Positions 1 through 7,005 of a DNA stretch of 33,703 nucleotides are shown here, in pieces (within the stretch, counting starts at the first letter, position 1; every line of letters starts with the position of its first letter). Origin of the DNA: Deltaproteobacteria bacterium (lineage in GTDB: Bacteria > Desulfobacterota > Desulfuromonadia > Desulfuromonadales > Geopsychrobacteraceae); NCBI GenBank assembly GCA_024276905.1, contig JAJRWF010000146.1, forward strand, positions 1 through 33,703. Reading direction: 5' to 3'. Position numbers and translations under genes: made by a program. Below the pieces are notes generated by a model, which worked only from the letters and a program-made list of their open reading frames with translations, was not told the origin of the DNA and ran no database searches.

Positions 1-304
1 TCATCGCCAGCAGCTGCAACGAAGAGATCCCTATCAGCGGCAGATCAGATGCCTGAGCCAGTCCCTTGGCCGTCGCCAAGCCGATTCTCAATCCGGTAAA
101 GGAACCGGGCCTCCTGACCACCGCAATCAGGTCCAGATCCGGCAGGCTCAGGTCAGCGGCCTGCAAAACCTGCTGAATCTGATCGAGCAGCCGTTCACTG
201 TGGGTCGCCCTGACATGAAGCAGGGTTTCAGCGACCAGCTTCTGCCCGTCGAGCAGGGCGACACTCCCGGTCACCGAAGCGGTATCAAGTGCAAGGATTT
301 TCAT
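1..304 (-). CDS. tsaB: TsaB (YeaZ), tRNA threonylcarbamoyladenosine synthesis protein, 3' end cut by window edge
   Basis: The reading frame starts at an ATG read leftward from 304 and stays open to the window edge, giving about 101 N-terminal residues. It opens MKILALDTA, the ASKHA-fold start of TsaB, and contains RPGSFTGLRIGLATAKGLA at about residues 66-84, the family's signature loop. TsaB is the non-catalytic partner of TsaD in the complex that makes the t6A modification on ANN-decoding tRNAs. It lies 5 bases downstream of rseP on the same strand, so it is probably the last or a late gene of the rpsB-to-rseP run. One oddity is that the usual GPGSFTG motif reads RPGSFTG, a Gly-to-Arg change that one G-to-A substitution would explain. 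The family assignment is secure; only the C-terminus is missing. Confidence 0.9.
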   Translation of the reverse strand, partial: MKILALDTASVTGSVALLDGQKLVAETLLHVRATHSERLLDQIQQVLQAADLSLPDLDLIAVVRRPGSFTGLRIGLATAKGLAQASDLPLIGISSLQLLAM

Positions 305-309
305 CGTTG

Positions 310-1629
310 TCAACTCGACCAGAAGAGCCGGGCCAGATCATTGTAGATGGCCAGCACCATCAGCATGATCAGCAGTGCCAGACCGATCTGCTGCAGAATT
401 TCCCGTGCCCGTATCGACAGCGGCTTGCGGAAAACAAGCTCGAAAAGATAGAAGAGGATATGTCCGCCATCGAGAATTGGGATCGGCAGCAGATTCAAGA
501 TACCGAGTTGAATCGAGATGAAAGCCAGCACTTACAGAACTGCGGACAGATCAGTCTGGGCAGCCTGTCCGGCAACCTGGACAACCGTAATCGGACCACC
601 GATATTTTTGGCCGACACATTTCCGCTAAACAGCTTCTGGATGAAGACCAGCGTCAGGTCAATCAGTTCAATGGTACGATCCGCTCCTTCGCGAAAAGCC
701 GCCACCGGCCCGAAGCGTTTACTGATCGTCTGTTGTTGCGGACCGATACCGATCAGCCAGACCCCGCTTTCATGAATCCGGGGTTGCAACTGCAGGGTCA
801 TTTCCTTTTGATCCCGAGCAATAAGCAATTCGACTTGTTGCCCCTCAGACTTCTGTATCAGGTGTTTAAGGTCGTACCAGGATCTGATCTGTTCACCGGC
901 AACCTGCAGTATTCGGTCTCCCTGCCGCAGGCCAGCTTCGACCGCGGGCATATCGGGCATCAAACTCCCGATAATTGCCGGCTGCACCGGCAGAAGACCA
1001 AGAGCCTGCAACCCTTCGAGGCTACCATTATCGGACGGCAGAATGACCTCAGCCATTCCCCCTTGACGTAAGACGGAAAATCGCAGCTTGTCACCGGCAT
1101 GATTGACCAGCGCCTTGTTGGCGTCGGTCCAGTCTGCAAGCTAATCACCATTGAGCGCCTGCAGACAGTCACCCGCTGCAAACCCGGCGGATGAAGCTTC
1201 AGAACCGGGAGCGACATAACCGATGCAAGCGGGTTGTTCGATATAGGCCGGCAGTTGAACCCCGATCATGTAGGAGACCGGAAGAATCAAAAAAGGCAAC
1301 ATCAGATTCATCAGGGGACCGGCAGCCACAATTGCCAGCCGTCGGGCCACCGACTTGTCAGCGAAGGAGCGTTCACGCTCATCCGTCGTCAGTTCGGCAT
1401 CCTCACCCTGCTCCCCGCCCCCTTCGCCCAGCATCTGAACATAGCCGCCGAGCGGGATGGCACAGATCAGGTACTCGGTTTCACCCCAGGTTTTAGAGAA
1501 CAGCTTGGGTCCAAAGCCTAGCGACAACTTGAGAATCTTGACACCCGCCAGGCGGGCCACACAGTAATGTCCGAGTTCATGGACAAAGACCAGAATCCCG
1601 AGCATCACAATTCCGGCAATAATGGTCAT
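310..1629 (-). pseudogene. rseP: RseP site-2 zinc metalloprotease, interrupted by two in-frame stop codons
   Basis: RseP is an inner-membrane M50 protease that cleaves anti-sigma factors and remnant signal peptides inside the membrane. The frame starts at ATG 1629 and overlaps the dxr stop (ATGA). HELGH zinc-binding motif lies near residues 17-21, followed by GFGPKLF and IPLGGY. Two PDZ domains follow (roughly residues 130-195 and 220-290), and the C-terminal NLLPIPILDGGH motif supplies the third zinc ligand. Full length would be about 439 residues, like the two-PDZ E. coli type. TAG at 1141-1143 falls in PDZ1 after LQALNGD, and the same frame resumes with LADWTDANKAL. TAA at 532-534 falls before LAFISIQLGILNLL. 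No frame change is needed to join the three pieces (1141-1629, 532-1140, 310-531). Separate translation of the pieces would not give an active protease. Whether this is real decay or sequence error is not decided by the sequence. Confidence 0.88.
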
Positions 1630-2804
1630 CTTACGACTCCTTGAGTAATAATGTGTTCCGCACGTTGACGTCCCCAGCTGTCTGCCGCAAGAACTTGTGT
1701 TATTTCGGTAACGGAAACGGCTTTATGATTCTCCATCACCTGGGCTATAACCGCAGGAATCTGTAGAAAACTGATCCTCTCCTGCAGAAATGCCGCAACC
1801 GCAATCTCATTGGCAGCATTCATCACCGCCGGGCAGGTCCCACCGACTTCGAGCGCCTGATATGCCAGCCCGAGACAGGGGAAACGTTCAAGATCAGGAG
1901 TGGAAAAACTGAGATCACCACAGCGGCACAGGTCGAGGGGATTCTGTTCAAGCGGCAGCCGCTCAGGCCAGGAGAGAGCATAGGCGATCGGCGTTTTCAT
2001 ATCGGGCACACCGAGTTGCGCGATCATGGCCCCGTCACAGTATTCCACCAGGGAATGAACAATACTCTGTGGATGAATATGTACGGCAATCTGTTCAGCC
2101 GGCAGATTGAACAGCCAGCGCGCCTCAATCACCTCAAGCCCCTTGTTCATCATGGTCGCGGAATCGATGGTAATTTTCTGACCCATTTCCCAGTTAGGAT
2201 GCGCCAGGGCATCGACAGGTTTAACCTGTTGCAGATCAGCAAAGGTGGTGTTTCGAAACGGCCCGCCCGATGCCGTCAGAATCAGACGCCTGACATCCTG
2301 CCCGCGTTGCCCGGCCAACGACTGGAAGATCGCTGAATGTTCACTGTCGACCGGAATCAGGCGCACGTTCTGCCGCTCGACCTCATCCATAAACAATTCG
2401 CCGGCAGCAACCAGAATTTCTTTATTGGCCAGCGCGATATCCTTGCCCGCGCGAACGGCGGCCATAGTCGGCACCAGCCCTGCGGCACCAACAATCGCCG
2501 ACACGACCATCTCGGCGTCCACGTGCGTTGCGCATTGAGTCAAACCCTCGGGCCCGGAGAGAATCGAGGGGCCGCCATTCACCATCTCCTCGCGCAAACG
2601 TTGCGCCGCCGCCGCATCGGCAACGGCAACAACCTCCGGCTTGAATCTGGCGATCTGCTCCTTGAGCAGCTTGATATTGCCCCCGGCCGACAGACTGACC
2701 ACCCGGTAACGCTCGGGAAAAGCGGCAACAATCTCCAGAGTGCTGACACCAATGGAACCTGTCGAACCAAGAATGGCAATCGATTTTTGTTTATTACAGG
2801 GCAT
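1626..2804 (-). CDS. dxr: 1-deoxy-D-xylulose 5-phosphate reductoisomerase
   Basis: Dxr converts DXP to 2-C-methyl-D-erythritol 4-phosphate with NADPH, the committed step of the MEP isoprenoid pathway. The 392-residue product has the N-terminal Rossmann motif [24 protein letters not shown], the metal-binding [18 protein letters not shown], and the substrate-loop block [19 protein letters not shown]. Length is typical and no motif is damaged. It starts at ATG 2804, with a weak ribosome binding site, and its TGA overlaps the rseP ATG, which suggests translational coupling. UppS and CdsA, encoded just upstream, use isoprenoid and phospholipid precursors, so this is a standard envelope gene cluster. 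Confidence 0.97.
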   Translation of the reverse strand: MPCNKQKSIAILGSTGSIGVSTLEIVAAFPERYRVVSLSAGGNIKLLKEQIARFKPEVVAVADAAAAQRLREEMVNGGPSILSGPEGLTQCATHVDAEMVVSAIVGAAGLVPTMAAVRAGKDIALANKEILVAAGELFMDEVERQNVRLIPVDSEHSAIFQSLAGQRGQDVRRLILTASGGPFRNTTFADLQQVKPVDALAHPNWEMGQKITIDSATMMNKGLEVIEARWLFNLPAEQIAVHIHPQSIVHSLVEYCDGAMIAQLGVPDMKTPIAYALSWPERLPLEQNPLDLCRCGDLSFSTPDLERFPCLGLAYQALEVGGTCPAVMNAANEIAVAAFLQERISFLQIPAVIAQVMENHKAVSVTEITQVLAADSWGRQRAEHIITQGVVR

Positions 2805-2839
2805 TCGGATACAATTTCTGTTAATGTCCGCTCAACAAC

Positions 2840-3634
2840 TCAGGAGATCAAACGGGCCAGATAGTAGGCGAGGGGAAAGGCGAACAAAAGGCTATCAAGA
2901 CGGTCAAGTATACCACCATGACCGGGGAAAATCCCCCCCGAGTCCTTGACACCGCAGGCACGTTTAAGCAGTGACTCGAACAGATCCCCCACCTGTCCGA
3001 CCACCCCGATCAGAACACCGACCAGAATAATATGTTCGGGACCAAAGGCAGGCAGAAAAAGGGTCGCCGCCAGCCAGACTCCGAGACAGGAGCCAACCAG
3101 GCCACCAAGCGCACCCTCGATGCTTTTCTTGGGACTGACGGCAGGATAAAGTTTGTGCCGCCCGCAGGTGACACCAACAAAATAGGCCATGCTGTCACAG
3201 GCCATCACCGCAAACAGCACCAGAAAAACCCAGCCGCGCCCATCCGGCAACTGGCGCAACAGCACCAGATGCCCCAGCAGTAACGGCAGGTAGATCAACC
3301 CCAGAACCTGCCAGCCAAGACGAAAAATCAGTTGATCCAGCGGTCCCAGACTGAAAAGGTACATCACCGCCAGCAGCAACAAAGTAAAAACCAGGAACAT
3401 CAACAGCAGATCAAAACGTTGCAGATAAAGCGGAATAATCAACAGGCTGCCGGCAATCGCGCTTAAGTACTGCTCAACGATTCGCTCTCCCAGCAAAGCC
3501 ATCCGGTTGAATTCAAGCAGACCGATCAGCGAAACAGCGGCCGCAACCAGAGCAAAGATTCCCGAGGTCGAATAATAAAGAAAAGCCAGCAGCAGGGGCA
3601 GTGCAATCAGGGCTGTCAGGATGCGCTGTTTGAT
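2840..3634 (-). CDS. cdsA: Phosphatidate cytidylyltransferase (CdsA) with an apparent ATC at the native start
   Basis: CdsA makes CDP-diacylglycerol from phosphatidate and CTP at the inner membrane. The protein is almost all membrane helices and ends with the family signature, seen here as SPKKSIEGALGG and then KDSGGIFPGHGGILDRLDS. The first ATG in frame is at 3502 (220 residues), but the open frame runs upstream through IKQRILTALIALPLLLAF, a typical CdsA first helix. That extension starts at ATC 3632-3634, just after a GGGGAGG Shine-Dalgarno-like tract, inside the end of uppS. From there the product would be 264 residues, the usual family length. I therefore place the natural start at 3634 and infer a changed initiator (ATG to ATC) or rare non-canonical initiation. 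Product identity is secure; the start is not. Confidence 0.85.
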   Translation of the reverse strand: MKQRILTALIALPLLLAFLYYSTSGIFALVAAAVSLIGLLEFNRMALLGERIVEQYLSAIAGSLLIIPLYLQRFDLLLMFLVFTLLLLAVMYLFSLGPLDQLIFRLGWQVLGLIYLPLLLGHLVLLRQLPDGRGWVFLVLFAVMACDSMAYFVGVTCGRHKLYPAVSPKKSIEGALGGLVGSCLGVWLAATLFLPAFGPEHIILVGVLIGVVGQVGDLFESLLKRACGVKDSGGIFPGHGGILDRLDSLLFAFPLAYYLARLIS

Positions 3635-4380
3635 AAGCCCTCCCCTTCTGCGGTCTGTTCCGCGGTCAGTCCAAAGCGTCGTCTCCGCTGACGGTAACTT
3701 TCCAGCGCCTGCCGGAGTTCCACCGGCCCGAAATCTGGCCAGTAGACATCAACAAAATAGAATTCGGCATAGGCCAGCTGCCAAAGCAGAAAATTACTGA
3801 TCCGCAGTTCACCGCTGGTCCGGATCAACAGATCGGGATCCGGCAGACCTGCAGTATCAAGGCTGGTTTCAAAATCGGCCGCACTGACCGCCTCCGGAGT
3901 CATTTCACCGGCGGCAACTTTTTGGGCAATTTTACGGGCAGCCCGCACGATCTCGTCACGACCACCATAGGAAAGAGCCAGAGTAAGAGTCAGATCTCTC
4001 CCGGCGGCAGTTTCCAGCTCTGCGCGATGAAGTGCAGAGCTGACCTCAGCAGACAGGCGGCTGTGATCACCGATAACCCGCAGCCTGACCCCATCGTCCA
4101 GCATACGCTGTCGCTGTGACGCCAGGAATTCAAGCAGCAAAGACATCAGGGTTTCAACTTCGGACTGGGGACGCCCCCAGTTTTCAGAACTGAAGGCGAA
4201 CAGAGTCAGGTAGGAAATTTTCTGCCGTACGCACTCATCAACAACTTCAATGACTGTGCGCACCCCCTGCTGGTGACCGGCAACACGTGGTAACCCACGC
4301 TGCTCGGCCCAGCGGCCATTGCCATCCATAATGATGGCCAGGTGATCCAGTATCGGTGAAAAATCTGCGGTCTTTGACAT
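3616..4380 (-). CDS. uppS: Isoprenyl transferase (undecaprenyl diphosphate synthase)
   Basis: UppS condenses farnesyl diphosphate with isopentenyl diphosphate in cis to build the C55 lipid carrier for peptidoglycan and other envelope polymers. The 254-residue product carries the P-loop-like substrate motif HLAIIMDGNGRWA near residues 13-25, GHQQGVRTV, LTLFAFSSENW, and the C-terminal block LLIRTSGELRISNFLLWQ. All catalytic motifs are present and length is normal. Its end overlaps the likely cdsA start by 19 bases. In related genomes frr normally lies directly upstream; here about 4.4 kb of accessory DNA lies between frr and uppS, so uppS must be read from a promoter in 4381-4567 or by read-through. 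Confidence 0.96.
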   Translation of the reverse strand: MSKTADFSPILDHLAIIMDGNGRWAEQRGLPRVAGHQQGVRTVIEVVDECVRQKISYLTLFAFSSENWGRPQSEVETLMSLLLEFLASQRQRMLDDGVRLRVIGDHSRLSAEVSSALHRAELETAAGRDLTLTLALSYGGRDEIVRAARKIAQKVAAGEMTPEAVSAADFETSLDTAGLPDPDLLIRTSGELRISNFLLWQLAYAEFYFVDVYWPDFGPVELRQALESYRQRRRRFGLTAEQTAEGEGLSNSAS

Positions 4381-4458
4381 CGTTTAATTATCGGCAGCTG
4401 CCCGGTATAAGCGGCAGGAGACAGGCATACATTTCAAAGAGGATAAAACTAGCATGGC

Positions 4459-4486
4459 TTGACAGAGTGTCGCAAGGATTTAGAAT
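4459..4486 (+). promoter_or_regulatory. Orphan sigma-70-like promoter facing away from uppS
   Basis: TTGACA (4459-4464, perfect) and TAGAAT (4481-4486, five of six) are 16 bases apart. It points rightward into the tail of the minus-strand nucleotidyltransferase gene, with no plus-strand gene following. It may drive an antisense or small RNA, or be left over from a gene lost when the island formed. No terminator is obvious downstream. It may also be a chance match. Confidence 0.4.
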
Positions 4487-4567
4487 CCATCTGATTAATC
4501 AGGAAACAGATCAGCACCCAGGCAAGCAACTCACACCCGAAACACGAAATAATTATCCGGAATACCT

Positions 4568-4885
4568 TTAGCCCCGAAGGTCAAAGTGCGGGTATATTTC
4601 CACGCCGTCGCGCAGGATATTCTCCCGGAGGGACTCCTTTTTCAAACTTGCAAAATCAATCAGGTCAAATTTCAACAAGGTCGGAAGTTCAGCGAGTTGA
4701 TAACGCAAACGGTTAAGCTGGGTCGCTTCGAGAGAACCACTGAAAAGTGCGATATCGATATCTGATGCCGGGCGATAGGTGCCGGTCGCCCTCGACCCGA
4801 AGAGAACAGCGCGCTCCACAGCGGGTTCTGCGGCCAGAATTACGCTGATTCGTTACAGCAGATCTTCATCGATTCCAAAGTTCAC
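4568..4885 (-). pseudogene. MNT-domain nucleotidyltransferase (HI0073-like), in-frame stop at codon 11
   Basis: The gene appears to begin with GTG at 4885, overlapping the stop of the upstream HEPN-like gene (GTGA), and reads NFGIDEDLL, then TAA at 4853-4855, then RISVILAAEPAVERAVLFGSR in the same frame. An in-frame GTG at 4819 could restart translation, giving 83 residues. The core minimal-nucleotidyltransferase motif is intact: GSRATG followed by SDIDIALF, the metal-binding Asp pair. The family (HI0073/MntA type) is the small partner of HEPN-like proteins, often as the antitoxin that nucleotidylates the toxin. The pair lies in the accessory island upstream of uppS. Restart at 4819 would keep the active-site motif but lose an N-terminal helix, so residual function cannot be excluded. 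Confidence 0.78.
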
Positions 4886-5288
4886 TGATCACTCCAACGA
4901 GCAAGAATCTGCTGAAGGATGCGTTTAAACTCCGGGGCATATCCCGCCACGATACGCTGATAGATCTGCAGAGCGGTCTCTTCGTCATAAGTGTGGACAG
5001 TCAGGTTGCGATCTTCGAGCATATTGACCCAAAGTTCAGCATTCTCGATCAGACCAAACTGAAAGGCCTCACGGAAGGTTGAACGCGGACTCTTGGTCCC
5101 TTAATTCCCTCGTATTCCAGGTAGAACTTGATCAGCTTCCAGCAAAGCTCGTAGGTGAGCTCAAAACGTTGAATTACACCATCTTTCAGAGTTGTCGACC
5201 CGGGCGTCTCCTTGCTCTCGGCAATCGCCTCGTCGAGCCTGCGTAATGCGTTGACATAGTCCTGACGTTTTTCCGTTAAGCGGCTCAT
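4882..5288 (-). pseudogene. HI0074-type nucleotidyltransferase substrate-binding (HEPN-like) protein, frameshifted
   Basis: The frame starts at ATG 5288 (MSRLTEKRQDYVNAL) behind a GGGAGA-like ribosome binding site and runs through RFELTYELCWKLIKFYLEYEG, typical of the HI0074 four-helix fold. Near 5096-5101 the frame is lost: the first frame ends after 19 foreign residues, while the next frame continues SPRSTFREAFQFGLIENAEL and DRNLTVHTYDE to the TGA at 4882-4884. One missing base restores a 135-residue protein of normal family size. RNLTVH matches the HEPN R-x4-H signature. It overlaps the downstream nucleotidyltransferase start by four bases, the usual two-gene arrangement for this family. 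As sequenced, both partners are damaged. Confidence 0.82.
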
Positions 5289-5469
5289 GTGAGAATCTCC
5301 CGGATGATGGTTGCCATGCCTGAGAGTCATTTCGTGGAAAACTCGACAGGCTGCTCAGGGCTTAAGTGTGCCGACGTCTCTCTCGTCTGTCAAACAGCCT
5401 GACAGGAATTAAGGACATTCTATATTGCTCCCTTGACCTTGAGCAATCAATCTATTTGGCAACTTATGA

Positions 5470-5497
5470 GTTTGCATGTTTGCAATCCTGACCCCAT
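5470..5497 (+). repeat. Direct repeat copy A (RHS/RAYT-associated)
   Basis: First of three same-orientation copies of a roughly 28-base sequence with core GTTTGCATGTTTGC followed by CTGACCCCAT. Similarity to copy B runs about 12 bases further right (ACTGATA shared). On the minus strand it sits immediately after the end of the RHS fragment, whose last codons read Tyr-Gln-stop. Confidence 0.85.
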
Positions 5498-5502
5498 AGA
5501 TT

Positions 5503-5937
5503 TCACTGATAGTTTCCGCCCAGGGGATACCAGGTGTAGCTGAGGGTTTTGCCGTCCGGGCCCTGTTTGGAGGTCAAAACACCCAGGGCGACATCGTAAG
5601 TGTAGATCCACTGGCCGCCATCTTTTTCAGTCAAGGTGGTCTGCCCGGCTGCGGGGGTAGCGTAGGCGAAGGTCTTTTGATGATCGACCGGGTCTTCACT
5701 GCCTGCGGTGTCGAAGACACCGTTGGGGTCGATGATGCTGGTACACTTGCCAGCGGTGTAGCCGTATCTGGTGATGTTTTGTCCGGGATCGGTGATGTAT
5801 TCAAGCAGATCTTCATTGGTGTAGAGGTAGCTCCAGACCGGACGGGCCGATTGGGCATCGGGTGCGGGATAGCTGACTGAGGTAAGCAGCTTGCCGGGGG
5901 GACCGCCAAGGCTATGTTCTGTACCGATGATGTTCAT
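5503..5937 (-). pseudogene. RHS/YD-repeat protein fragment
   Basis: The product from ATG 5937 is 144 residues of RHS core repeats: YLYTNEDLLEYITDPGQNIT, RYGYTAG, WIYTYDVALGVLTSKQGPDG and TLSYTWYPLGG match the YD-repeat pattern of RHS and teneurin-like proteins. Full RHS proteins have over 1000 residues with an N-terminal export domain and a C-terminal toxin; neither is present. The frame is open upstream through repeat copy B back to the TAA at 6004-6006, so the fragment has no natural start. It ends Tyr-Gln-stop directly against repeat copy A. I read it as an orphan RHS segment, probably not expressed as a functional product. Confidence 0.75.
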
Positions 5938-5965
5938 GGATGATGTTTTGACCTCGCGATCAATC
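5907..5965 (+). repeat. Approx. 59-base imperfect duplication within RHS remnants, copy 1
   Basis: This stretch, containing GTTCATGGATGATGTTTTGA and CTCGCGAT, recurs at 6056-6114 with about ten differences. On the minus strand both copies encode related peptides (REVKTSSMNI and REIKTSSMNI, each followed closely by HSLGG) and both copies are in the same reading frame, so this is a duplicated RHS coding module. Confidence 0.75.
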
Positions 5966-5968
5966 TGT

Positions 5969-5998
5969 AAGTTTGCATGTTTGCATGCCTGACCCCAT
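5969..5998 (+). repeat. Direct repeat copy B (RHS/RAYT-associated)
   Basis: Second copy of the repeat with core GTTTGCATGTTTGC and CTGACCCCAT; it differs from copy A by a short change (GCATGC for GCAATC). It lies between the two RHS fragments and, on the minus strand, immediately follows the Tyr-Gln-stop end of the small fragment at 6004-6090. Confidence 0.85.
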
Positions 5999-6003
5999 CG
6001 CTT

Positions 6004-6090
6004 TTACTGATAAAGCCGGGCATTGCCGAGTTCATCGGTTGCGCTGGTGAGCTGACCACCAAGGCTGTGTTTGGCATCGTTGATGTTCAT
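6004..6090 (-). pseudogene. Second, short RHS-repeat fragment
   Basis: From ATG 6090 the frame encodes 28 residues (NINDAKHSLGG, then LTSATDELGNARLYQ) typical of the RHS core, ending at TAA 6004-6006. It is in the same frame as the larger fragment at 5503-5937 and shares its start module. The upstream frame is open only a short way. This is a remnant, not a gene. Confidence 0.65.
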
Positions 6091-6114
6091 GGATGATGTT
6101 TTGATCTCGCGATA
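6056..6114 (+). repeat. Approx. 59-base imperfect duplication within RHS remnants, copy 2
   Basis: Partner of 5907-5965, displaced by 149 bases. It spans the start of the short RHS fragment. The two copies are same-orientation and diverged, pointing to an old duplication rather than an assembly repeat. Confidence 0.75.
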
Positions 6115-6180
6115 TTTGTTCGAGAAACTTATGAACTTATCTACGTCCCATGATCTTCCCTTTATATGGCGTCGTGATGG

Positions 6181-6636
6181 CTACGAGAGATCGTCCTCAT
6201 CCTCACCGTCCCTAAGATTGTCTAAAAAATCATCTGCTGCACCTTCTACCGTCCCGGCCCGCAGGGGGTTGAGGTGAAGATAGGCCACAAGCGGCAACAG
6301 ATACTCATCCCCCTCAACCAGCACCGCCTTGTAGCGTCCCTGGAATAGATGACCATGCTTTTGAGTGCGCCAGTTGATCCATTTTGTGTAGCGCAAGGAG
6401 AGATTCTGCATAATGCGAGATAAGGGGATCTCGCCGACTTGCAGGGCCAGGTGGATGTGGTTGCTCATCAGACAGTAGGCGTAAACTCGAAAACCGAACC
6501 GCTCGATACCTTGCTGCAGCAACAGAAAAAACCGATAACGGTCTGCATCTTCAAAAAAGATGTTCGCGCCACCGTTGCCACGCAACATGACGTGGTAGAC
6601 AGCGCCGGGATAATGGATGCGGGGTTTACGAGCCAT
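6181..6636 (-). CDS. REP-associated tyrosine transposase (RAYT, Y1_Tnp/IS200-like), short C-terminus
   Basis: The 151-residue product begins MARKPRIHYPGAVYHVMLRG, the hallmark start of RAYT proteins, and has the HUH-nuclease motif as HIHL near residues 60-63 (CLMSNHIHLALQ). It continues GHLFQGRYKAVLVEGDEYLL and YLHLNPLRAG, both conserved in the family. RAYTs cut and rejoin single-stranded REP hairpins. Family members are usually over 200 residues; here the protein ends at TAG 6181-6183 after an acidic tail, so the C-terminal domain is missing or diverged. REP-like hairpins lie immediately upstream (6648-6799). A Tyr nucleophile candidate is present in the expected helix but cannot be assigned without alignment. 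Likely a decayed or minimal copy. Confidence 0.85.
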   Translation of the reverse strand: MARKPRIHYPGAVYHVMLRGNGGANIFFEDADRYRFFLLLQQGIERFGFRVYAYCLMSNHIHLALQVGEIPLSRIMQNLSLRYTKWINWRTQKHGHLFQGRYKAVLVEGDEYLLPLVAYLHLNPLRAGTVEGAADDFLDNLRDGEDEDDLS

Positions 6637-6647
6637 GGAGTAAGTAT

Positions 6648-6666
6648 CCCCCGGTAAAACCGGGGG
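6648..6666. repeat. REP-like hairpin 1
   Basis: Stem CCCCCGG / CCGGGGG with loop TAAAA, 12 bases upstream of the RAYT start. Its stem and A-rich loop match the hairpin at 6780-6798, so the two are one REP family. Such elements are the usual substrates of the neighbouring RAYT. Confidence 0.8.
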
Positions 6667-6673
6667 CTTTAGC

Positions 6674-6710
6674 CGATTGCTAGCCCCTCAAAGGGGCTTT
6701 AACGCAATCG
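6674..6710. repeat. Composite two-level palindrome between the REP hairpins
   Basis: An outer inverted repeat CGATTGC / GCAATCG (6674-6680 and 6704-6710) encloses an inner stem AGCCCC / GGGGCT (6682-6687 and 6693-6698). The whole can fold as one interrupted hairpin. It resembles the subterminal hairpins recognised by IS200-type enzymes and may be part of the RAYT's own unit. Confidence 0.65.
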
Positions 6711-6779
6711 CAAAGTCAAAAACTTAGAACCGCAATGTCGGGGTGAATCATACTCCCGCAAATGTCAAACTTTTAGGGT

Positions 6780-6798
6780 CCCCCGGCAAAGCCGGGGG
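6780..6798. repeat. REP-like hairpin 2
   Basis: Perfect stem CCCCCGGC / GCCGGGGG with loop AAA, followed by GGTTTCC. Same family as 6648-6666 and in the same orientation. The 369 bases from 6637 to 7005 hold these three hairpins, repeat copy C and the ATPase promoter, with no coding frame that I can support. Confidence 0.8.
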
Positions 6799-6823
6799 GT
6801 TTCCTTTTGTACTAAGTATAAAA

Positions 6824-6854
6824 CAAGTTTCCATGTTTGCAATCCTGACCCCAT
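6824..6854 (+). repeat. Direct repeat copy C (RHS/RAYT-associated)
   Basis: Third copy of the repeat seen at 5470 and 5969: CAAGTTTCCATGTTTGCAAT followed by CCTGACCCCAT, with one base changed in the first GTTTGC. It closes the RHS-RAYT-REP segment on the right, so the three copies bound two cassettes (5498-5968 and 5999-6823). Confidence 0.82.
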
Positions 6855-6936
6855 GGCCCCTTTCAACCGCCACCTCAACAATAAGGATTTTCCCTGTAAA
6901 CTAGTAAAAGCGGCCCCCCTCCAACAAAACACCCCG

Positions 6937-6965
6937 TTGAAACAATAATCCGATTATGATATATA
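6937..6965 (+). promoter_or_regulatory. Candidate sigma-70 promoter of the ATPase gene
   Basis: TTGAAA (6937-6942) and TATATA (6960-6965) are separated by 17 bases. The gene start is 40 bases further, with AAGGAGG at about 6991-6997 as the ribosome binding site. The surrounding DNA is AT-rich compared with the core genes. Confidence 0.5.
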
Positions 6966-7005
6966 TGCCATGTCTTGCAGGGTGGAATTAAAGGAGGGCA
7001 TACAG

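Noticed and set aside
5470-6854. Three direct repeats as a CRISPR or integron attC array
   Set aside because: Spacing is 499 and 855 bases with coding fragments between, no regular spacers, and no integrase gene or attC-type palindrome.
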